A DNA stretch of 47,481 nucleotides from Sphingopyxis panaciterrulae (GTDB lineage Bacteria > Pseudomonadota > Alphaproteobacteria > Sphingomonadales > Sphingomonadaceae), in the NCBI RefSeq assembly GCF_014199295.1, contig NZ_JACIJH010000021.1:1-47481 (forward strand). Reading direction: 5' to 3'. Below, piece by piece: positions 42,081 to 47,481 of the stretch. The position numbers and the translations under genes are program-made. The notes under the pieces are model-generated. The model was not told where the DNA came from, did not search any database, and was given only the letters and a program-made list of their open reading frames with translations. Within the stretch, counting starts at the first letter, position 1; each line of letters starts with the position of its first letter.

Positions 42081-42632
42081 ATGCCGACGCATAATGACTC
42101 GAAATCCAAGCCCGACGAATTCGAATTGCTGACCGAAAAGCAGGCGGCGGTTCTCGGCCTTCTGGCAAAAAGCCTCACCAGCAAGGAAATTGCCGCCAAA
42201 CTCGGGACATCGGAATCGGCGGTCAACCGCCATATCGAGATATTGCGGTCGCGTTTCGGCGGCATCACGCGCGCGCAGCTCGCGCAGCGCTACCGTGAAA
42301 GACCGAGCGATTTCCATCAGATAGTCGGCGCTGCCGCATGTGTAGAACCTACCAAGCAAATAATTGATCTCGCCGAAACCCCGCGCGGCACGGAAGGAGA
42401 GCCCCAGGACGACCCCAAGGCCGGTCTCGCTTTCAAGGACTCGCTCGAGATGACGATCGATGCGCCCTGGACGAGACCGGAAGAGCAAAGGGTCGTCCCG
42501 AGGGTGCTCGACGGTGACAATGCCGCGCTCACCCGTGGTGCGGCGATCGCGATCATCCTGTTCGCGCTCATCGCCAGCCTGATCCTCGGCCTTGCCGCGG
42601 CGCAGGCGATCACGGAAGCGCTCGGCAGCTAG
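42081..42632 (+). CDS. LuxR-type HTH protein with C-terminal membrane anchor
   Basis: A 183-residue protein. The N-terminal LuxR/GerE-type HTH (about 14-75) reads LTEKQAAVLGLLAKSLTSKEIAAKLGTSESAVNRHIEILRSRFGG in outline, with the full DNA-binding helix pair. A linker (about 80-150) follows, then one hydrophobic helix (about 152-176, AIAIILFALIASLILGLAAAQ). There is no receiver or ligand domain. A HTH tied to the membrane would let membrane events control transcription. It starts a same-strand series with 42696, 43082, RadC and the second winged-helix gene. Confidence 0.8.
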   Translation: MPTHNDSKSKPDEFELLTEKQAAVLGLLAKSLTSKEIAAKLGTSESAVNRHIEILRSRFGGITRAQLAQRYRERPSDFHQIVGAAACVEPTKQIIDLAETPRGTEGEPQDDPKAGLAFKDSLEMTIDAPWTRPEEQRVVPRVLDGDNAALTRGAAIAIILFALIASLILGLAAAQAITEALGS

Positions 42633-42695
42633 CCGCCCTTATCGACGACAAGCTGATGAGCCCATGGCCGCGAGCGCATGGGCCGGGGGACGATA

Positions 42696-43043
42696 ATGAC
42701 CATTTCCAATCCGACCGCACCGGTTCCCGCCTATATGATGCGCATCCGCAACCAGATCCGGGCGGCCGAAGCCAAGGCCGACGAAAGCCTGCTCGCCAAG
42801 CTCGACGTGATGAGCGCGATCCTGCGGGCACGCCAGATCGAGGATATCCCCGCGCCGCACGTCGGCCAGGAAGCGATCATCCGGCTCGGCCGCGCGATCC
42901 AGTCCGACATCAGCGGTGCCAACGATGTCTTTCGCACGCATAATGCGCTCGTCGCCGACAAGACGCTGATCACGGGCATGCCGGGTCACGACGACACCAA
43001 AGTCTTCGCTGTCGAAGAGGAGGGGAGGCAGGCGGTTGCCTGA
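42696..43043 (+). CDS. small helical protein of unknown function
   Basis: A 115-residue protein of mixed charge, mostly predicted helix (MMRIRNQIRAAEAKADESLLAKLDVMSAILRARQ), with no cysteine, signal or membrane helix. A run of G (ggggg) 6 bases before ATG 42696 can serve as ribosome site; an in-frame ATG at 42678 is possible. It follows the LuxR-type gene by 63 bases and precedes a membrane protein by 38. No family is recognised; repeated occurrence next to these partners in sphingomonads would suggest a shared role. Confidence 0.6.
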   Translation: MTISNPTAPVPAYMMRIRNQIRAAEAKADESLLAKLDVMSAILRARQIEDIPAPHVGQEAIIRLGRAIQSDISGANDVFRTHNALVADKTLITGMPGHDDTKVFAVEEEGRQAVA

Positions 43044-43081
43044 CGATTGACGGCGCCGCCGCGCGGGGCCAGTTTCACTAA

Positions 43082-43579
43082 GTGAGCTGGATCTGGTCCT
43101 TCAACTTCCTGTCGGTCGCGATTCTCGGTGTGGCGGCGCTGCGCTGGGGAGCCGGTCCCGAACGGATCTGCGCGGCGGCGCTCCTCGCGATGAATGTTGC
43201 GGACCGCATCTATCATGCCCTCGTTGGGCGCGGGACGATCTACGGATCGGTCGATATCGGTCACCTCATCATCGATATGCTCGTCGCGGCGGTCTTCATC
43301 GGCGTCGCGCTCAAGGCGAACAGGGTCTATCCGCTATGGCTATCGGCGTTTCAGCTGGTCTCGGTCGTTTCGCACTTCGCTCGCGAGGAGAGTCGGAAGA
43401 TTGCGGAACTCGCCTATTTCCTGATGAACTATGTCCCTTATTACGCCCTGCTCCTGATTCTGGCGGGCGGCATCTGGCGTCATGCGGTGCGGACGCGGCG
43501 CCACGGGCCATACCGATCGTGGCGCATCTCCTCGAGCCCTTCGCCGGCGACCGCGCGCATAACGCCGCCGTCCGGCTGA
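43082..43579 (+). CDS. four-helix membrane protein
   Basis: A 165-residue protein with hydrophobic helices at about 5-22, 30-48, 58-80 and 108-128 and two conserved-looking polar patches (NVADRIYHAL and SHFAREESRKIAEL), which could form a binding site in the membrane. The start is GTG at 43082, without a clear Shine-Dalgarno sequence. The last 20 residues (SSSPSPATARITPPSG) overlap the RadC gene in another frame by 61 bases, so the functional end may be the RRHGPYRSWR region. Family not recognised. Confidence 0.65.
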   Translation: MSWIWSFNFLSVAILGVAALRWGAGPERICAAALLAMNVADRIYHALVGRGTIYGSVDIGHLIIDMLVAAVFIGVALKANRVYPLWLSAFQLVSVVSHFAREESRKIAELAYFLMNYVPYYALLLILAGGIWRHAVRTRRHGPYRSWRISSSPSPATARITPPSG

Positions 43580-44103
43580 TCGCACATTTCGGAAGCCTGG
43601 GGCGCGCGCTCGACGCTTCACCCGGGCAACTCGCCGCCGCGCTCGGCCGCGACGATGATCTGGTGAGCGCGATCGTCGCCGCCCGCGCGCTCATCAAGGC
43701 CGGGCTGCGCGAGCAGGTCGCAAGAACGCAGGTCTCGGTTCGCGATCCCCGCTTTCGCGATTATCTGCGCAGTATCATCGCGAAGTCGTCCACCGAATGC
43801 CTGCACGCGACCTTCGTAGCGCAGGATTGGGGCTATCTCGCCGACGAGATGCTCGCACAGGGCGGGACCAGTCATGTCGAGGGCGATCTGCGCCGGCTTC
43901 TGGGCCGGGCCTTCGACGTTGGCGCACAAGGCGTCGTTCTCGCGCACAACCACCCGTCGGGGTCGGCCGAGCCGAGCGCGGAAGACATAAGGCTGACGCG
44001 CCGGATTGCCGAACTGACCCAGGCGGTCGGCGTCCAGCTTCTCGATCATCTCATCGTTGCCGGAGCCGATATCGTCAGCATGCGCGAAAGGGGTCTGCTA
44101 TGA
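43519..44103 (+). CDS. RadC/JAB-domain protein
   Basis: A 194-residue protein. Residues about 8-55 form a helix-hairpin-helix-like region (NAAVRLIAHFGSLGRALDASPGQLAAALG). The MPN/JAMM domain (about 75-190) keeps the metal motif HNHPSGSAEPSAED (about 138-151) and LLDHLIV and SMRERG segments. RadC-family proteins are conserved but biochemically undefined; the original link to repair was withdrawn. The GTG at 43519 is the best in-frame start, since upstream sequence in this frame reads through the membrane-protein gene. The stop overlaps the winged-helix gene as ATGA. Confidence 0.85.
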   Translation: MAHLLEPFAGDRAHNAAVRLIAHFGSLGRALDASPGQLAAALGRDDDLVSAIVAARALIKAGLREQVARTQVSVRDPRFRDYLRSIIAKSSTECLHATFVAQDWGYLADEMLAQGGTSHVEGDLRRLLGRAFDVGAQGVVLAHNHPSGSAEPSAEDIRLTRRIAELTQAVGVQLLDHLIVAGADIVSMRERGLL

Positions 44104-44549
44104 CGTCGCAGCATGACCAGCCCGGGCGGATCGAGGCCAGCGGCATCCCGCCACCCCTCGGCGGCAATGAGCAAGATCAGCTCGCGGCCATCGCACAAAG
44201 CGAGTTTCACAACCGCCGGCGCCGCGACAGCCTCATCCGCTACGATCTTTTCGCCGAACCCGCGTGGGATATGCTGCTCGATCTCTACATCGAGCAGCAC
44301 CGCGGGCAGCCGGTCGCCGTCGACCGGCTTTGCGCGGCCGCCGGGGCCGCCAGCACCACCGCGCTGCGCTGGCTCGCCCTTCTCATCGAGAAGGAGCTGG
44401 TGATACGGTCGTCATCTGTCAAGGAGGACGGCATCGTCCGCGTAGCGCTGAGCGAGCGCGGGATCGGCGAGATGGAGCGCTATCTGCGCGATTTCCTGCA
44501 TCGCGACCGGCTGGGCGGCGACATAGCCGCCGCGCTCTCCGCGCGCTAA
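44100..44549 (+). CDS. winged-helix (MarR-like) DNA-binding protein, second copy
   Basis: A 149-residue protein whose domain (about 45-135) matches the gene at 40549: RYDLFAEPAWDMLLDLYIEQHRG, then VDRLCAAAGAASTTALRWLALLIEKEL and a wing with KEDGIVRVALSERG. It lacks the His-rich N-terminal half of the first copy and has its own 40-residue lead. ATGA coupling to RadC shows joint translation. It probably regulates the cluster or its own operon. Confidence 0.82.
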   Translation: MTSQHDQPGRIEASGIPPPLGGNEQDQLAAIAQSEFHNRRRRDSLIRYDLFAEPAWDMLLDLYIEQHRGQPVAVDRLCAAAGAASTTALRWLALLIEKELVIRSSSVKEDGIVRVALSERGIGEMERYLRDFLHRDRLGGDIAAALSAR

Positions 44550-44579
44550 AGAAGGGAGCGGGGAATAGGGGGACATGCC

Positions 44580-45884
44580 ATGCGTGCGCTGACACTTTGC
44601 ATCCTGCTTCTGCTCAGCCTGCTCGGCGCCTCGCGCGCGGCGGCGGACGACATCGTGCCGAGCGAGCGCGTGTCGAGCGCGGTGCTCGTGCGCGAAGGAC
44701 CTTCGACCGATACCGCCATCCTCGGCCGCCTGCGCCCCGGCGACAGCGCGCGGCTCGTCGGGGAAGTCAGCGGCTGGTACCGCGTCGAGCTGCCCGACGG
44801 CACGCATGGCTATGTCAGCAAGGCATGGACGCTGGTGATCGGCGGCACCCCGCCTGGCGAAGCCCTGACCGGCGCGGCTTACAAGGTGCATGTGATCGAC
44901 GTCGGCACCGGGCTCGCCATATTCGTCGAGGGTCGGGATTTCGCGCTGCTCTACGATGCCGGGAGCCAGGATGATCTCCACGACGGCGACGAAAACCGTG
45001 TCGTCGCCTATATCGAAGCCGTGCGTCCCGGCCTTGCGCGCATCGACCATCTGATCCTCAGCCATCCGCACAAGGATCATCTCCAACTGATGCCCGACGT
45101 CTTCCGCCGCTTCGAGGTCGGCCATGTCTGGGAATCGGGGCGCGTCAACAAGACCGATGGCTACTGCCATTTCCTCAAGGCCGCGATGTCCGAACCGGGG
45201 GCGCAATATCATGACGCGATCGCAGCGAATGCGACGCGGAGTGTCACCTTCACGGGCAGCGGCTGTAACGGCGCCGTGACGGTGCGCGAAAGCGCTATGA
45301 TGGACGCGGCGCCCGTTTCGCTCGGTGTCGGCGCGCGCATGAGATTTCTCTATCGCGACCCCGCCAATCATTCCGATCCCAACGAGAACAGCGTTGTCGT
45401 CCGGCTCGACCTCGGGAGCCGGCGCATCCTGCTCGCCGGCGATGCCGAAGGCGGCGAACGCAAGCCGCCGTCGGAGCCGCCCGAGTCCGGAAGCGTCGAG
45501 GCAAAGCTCATCGCCTGCTGCGCCGCCGACCTCAAATCAGACGTCCTCATTGTCGGCCATCACGGTAGCCTGACGTCGTCGCGGCGCGCCTTTCTCGATG
45601 CGGTCGGTGCCTCGATCTACGCAGTCTCGTCGGGCCCCTATCCATACCGGCGCGTGCGGCTTCCCGACGACGAGATCGTCGCCGAACTCCAAGAGCGCGG
45701 AGAAGTGCTGCGCACCGACAAGAGCGATCTCTTTCGTACCGGCGACGAAATGGGCTCCTGCGAAATGCGCACGCGAAAGATCGGGCCCGATGCTGACGAA
45801 ACGCCGGGCGGTTGCGACAATATCGTGATCACCATCGGCGGCAGCGGAGCAATGACGGCGGATTACAATCCAGCCGTGGATTGA
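44580..45884 (+). CDS. secreted SH3b plus ComEC-like MBL-fold protein
   Basis: A 434-residue protein. Signal peptide 1-22; a bacterial SH3 domain at about 30-86 (VLVREGPSTDTAILGRLRPGD, GWYRVELPDGTHGYVSK); then a metallo-beta-lactamase fold of the ComEC/Rec2-nuclease branch at about 100-400, with HPHKDH at 162-167, an AGDAEGG aspartate (about 286) and GHHGS (about 329). It may be a periplasmic nuclease or phosphodiesterase; the SH3 domain would bind peptidoglycan. Four Cys near 185-240 and 320 could form disulfides. It follows the winged-helix gene by 30 bases and the DUF2235 gene by -56. Confidence 0.83.
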   Translation: MRALTLCILLLLSLLGASRAAADDIVPSERVSSAVLVREGPSTDTAILGRLRPGDSARLVGEVSGWYRVELPDGTHGYVSKAWTLVIGGTPPGEALTGAAYKVHVIDVGTGLAIFVEGRDFALLYDAGSQDDLHDGDENRVVAYIEAVRPGLARIDHLILSHPHKDHLQLMPDVFRRFEVGHVWESGRVNKTDGYCHFLKAAMSEPGAQYHDAIAANATRSVTFTGSGCNGAVTVRESAMMDAAPVSLGVGARMRFLYRDPANHSDPNENSVVVRLDLGSRRILLAGDAEGGERKPPSEPPESGSVEAKLIACCAADLKSDVLIVGHHGSLTSSRRAFLDAVGASIYAVSSGPYPYRRVRLPDDEIVAELQERGEVLRTDKSDLFRTGDEMGSCEMRTRKIGPDADETPGGCDNIVITIGGSGAMTADYNPAVD

Positions 45885-45940
45885 CGCGAAGGACTAACAA
45901 GTTCGCGGGAACGAAACATGGCGATGCAGGGGGCGGTTAC

Positions 45941-47362
45941 ATGAAGAATATCGTGATCTTTGCCGACGGGACCGGCCAGATCGGCGGTCTGCGCCCCGAT
46001 CAACGGCTTTCGAACGTGTATAAAATGTATCGTGCGATGCGGCCTGGGCCATCCTCTCCGATCTCCTATCGCGATCAGGTCACCTATTACGATCCCGGGC
46101 TGGGCGCCGGTGAAATCGATGGGGTAACGCCCTCGAAGATCAAAAGCGTCCTCGAGGCGGCAGTTGGGGCGGGTATCGAAGACAATATGATCGACTGCTA
46201 CGCCAAGATCATTTCCTACTATGAGCCGGGCGATCGCATCATTCTGATCGGCTTCTCTCGGGGTGCTTATACGGTGCGCGCACTCGCGAATATGATGAAC
46301 TTGTGCGGGGTACCGACCCAGCTTCCGAATGGGGCGCCAATTCCACGATATGGGCCGGCACTTCGCGCTGTGGCGACAGAGGCGGTTAAATCGGTCTATA
46401 GTCATGGCACGGGGAAGCCTCGCGACAAGCAGCCCTATTTCCGTCAGCGCGAAGAAAAGGGGCGGCGGTTTCGCGTCACCTATGGATGCACAGCCTGCGA
46501 TGGTTCCGACAATCTGCGCGGCAATGTCGAGCCCGATTTTGTCGGCGTTTTCGACACTGTCGCCGCGCTGCAGAACGCGGCAGTAATCTGGCTGGTCCGT
46601 GGGGTGTTTGCCGCCACATTGCTTCTGCTCGCTGCAAGCATCATTTTCAGCTGGCACGGGGCTTGGAGCTTGGTCTTCGGTCTCCTCACCGGCGCCGCGC
46701 TCATAGGATACGCGCGGACGGTCAAAATTCAGATTCGCTATTTCGAGCAGAACCCGGATACGCCACTCAACCTATGGGATCCGCGCAGCTGGCCGCGCAT
46801 CATTGGCAACACGCACCGTGCATACTGGCGTAAGGAAAATTACGACCGCTGGCTTTCGCCCAAGGTCGGCTTTGCGCGCCACGCGCTTTCGATTGATGAA
46901 AACAGGGCCGATTTCCCCCGCGTCGGATGGGGGACGCTCGCTGCAGTGGAGGAAAATAGAGGCAAAAAGCCGGAATGGCTCGAACAGATTTGGTTTGCCG
47001 GCTGCCACAGCGATGTGGGCGGCAGCTATCCTGAGGATGAATCGCGATTGAGCGATATTGCACTTGAGTGGATGGTCGGCGAACTCAAAGCCTGCATTCC
47101 CTCCATACAGGTCCGGAAAGAATTTCTCGTCACCACACCAGATCCGCTCGGACTGCAACACGACGAGGTCTGGATGATGAAGCGATGGTTCTTCAGGAAA
47201 AGATGGAAACGCCTCCCGCGTTTGGTTGAGTCCGAGTTCAGCTTGCATCCGACTGTCGTCGAAAGGCTTAAAGCATCAGCCGTTCCTGATCCCGAATGTT
47301 CGCGGCCCTATCGACCGCCTCAGCTAGCTGGCCATCCGCAGGCAACCGAGTATTTCGCTTAG
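45941..47362 (+). CDS. DUF2235 (Tle1-like) alpha/beta hydrolase with membrane helices
   Basis: A 473-residue protein. It has the DUF2235 pattern: FADGTGQ near the start, nucleophile Ser 106 in LIGFSRGAYTVRALA, an FVGVFDTVA aspartate (Asp 205), and WFAGCHSDVGGSYPE with His 356. DUF2235 includes the phospholipase effectors Tle1 of type VI secretion. Two hydrophobic helices at about 212-236 and 241-258, between the acid and the histidine, would place it in the membrane, which is unusual for a secreted effector. No VgrG or adaptor gene is near. Base composition is poorer in G+C than its neighbours. It ends 24 bases before the right-hand IS end. Confidence 0.85.
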   Translation: MKNIVIFADGTGQIGGLRPDQRLSNVYKMYRAMRPGPSSPISYRDQVTYYDPGLGAGEIDGVTPSKIKSVLEAAVGAGIEDNMIDCYAKIISYYEPGDRIILIGFSRGAYTVRALANMMNLCGVPTQLPNGAPIPRYGPALRAVATEAVKSVYSHGTGKPRDKQPYFRQREEKGRRFRVTYGCTACDGSDNLRGNVEPDFVGVFDTVAALQNAAVIWLVRGVFAATLLLLAASIIFSWHGAWSLVFGLLTGAALIGYARTVKIQIRYFEQNPDTPLNLWDPRSWPRIIGNTHRAYWRKENYDRWLSPKVGFARHALSIDENRADFPRVGWGTLAAVEENRGKKPEWLEQIWFAGCHSDVGGSYPEDESRLSDIALEWMVGELKACIPSIQVRKEFLVTTPDPLGLQHDEVWMMKRWFFRKRWKRLPRLVESEFSLHPTVVERLKASAVPDPECSRPYRPPQLAGHPQATEYFA

Positions 47363-47386
47363 CGGCCTCAACACAATGATCGCATG

Positions 47387-47481
47387 TGGCCGTTGCACGA
47401 ACCGCTCCGCGGATTGGTGCTAGCCTCGATGTAAAGCGGCCCGGCGAGCGCCGCACCTGATTGAACGTGGGCTGCCGCAGG
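47387..47481 (-). repeat. IS91-type element end (right window edge)
   Basis: Perfect inverted copy of bases 1-95, so that both ends point inward with the same (gene-upstream) terminus and the elements themselves would lie outside the window. The inner boundary at 47387 is 24 bases after the DUF2235 stop codon. See the entries at 1-95 and 25384-25479. Confidence 0.7.

Noticed and set aside
1..47481. Closed circular or linear plasmid with terminal inverted repeats
   Set aside because: The ends are inverted, not direct, copies, so no simple circle closes, and the internal copy ties the repeat to an IS91-type element rather than telomeres.

Overview
The window looks like a chromosomal or large-replicon segment from a high-G+C alphaproteobacterium, most likely a sphingomonad (Sphingopyxis/Sphingomonas type). 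The reasons are the codon use, a MucR-type zinc-finger regulator, DUF736 and DUF2958 genes next to a DUF3363 relaxase, and a DUF6961-like small gene. Genus is an inference by eye. No rRNA, tRNA or CRISPR was seen. The first and last 95 bases are perfect inverted copies of each other. A diverged copy lies inside, at 25384-25479, at one end of an IS91-type element, so the window appears to be bounded by two inverted copies of such an element.

Left part. 390-5637 is a same-strand series: an Asn/Gly/Ser-rich secreted protein, a discoidin-like secreted protein, a lipoprotein, and a transmembrane Ser/Thr kinase. The kinase meets an ECF sigma factor end to end. The sigma is divergent from a trimeric autotransporter adhesin (6437-8158). 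The sigma region 2.2 carries Thr where acidic residues are usual, which suggests a kinase-activated sigma controlling surface proteins. Next come an NDH-2-like flavoprotein, an SDR, a LOG-family phosphoribohydrolase and an alpha/beta hydrolase (9023-12968).

13111-18652 (minus) is a regulatory operon: a three-Cys Rrf2 regulator, a FixJ-type response regulator, a single-domain receiver, and two tandem PAS histidine kinases, mostly coupled by 4-base overlaps. An outer-membrane barrel gene, an NTF2-like/SDR pair with a divergent LysR gene, and a metallo-beta-lactamase-fold hydrolase follow.

23059-25479 is the IS91-type element (tyrosine recombinase plus HUH transposase). It sits directly behind a LysR gene that is divergent from a cluster of three SDRs and an F420-type NADP oxidoreductase (25488-29702).

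30597-39914 is a mobilisation module: ArdC antirestriction protein, DUF2958, ParB-like protein, MucR, a CxxC zinc-ribbon protein, DUF736, a small coiled-coil protein, a VirD2-like relaxase, a RES/Xre toxin-antitoxin pair and an HTH protein. It has no type IV secretion genes, so it would need a helper or is a remnant. 40549-44549 is a poorly known cluster: two paralogous winged-helix proteins flank three small minus-strand genes, a membrane-anchored LuxR-type HTH protein, a small helical protein, a membrane protein and a RadC/JAB protein. The window closes with a secreted SH3b/ComEC-like MBL protein and a DUF2235 (Tle1-like) hydrolase with membrane helices, next to the right-hand IS end.
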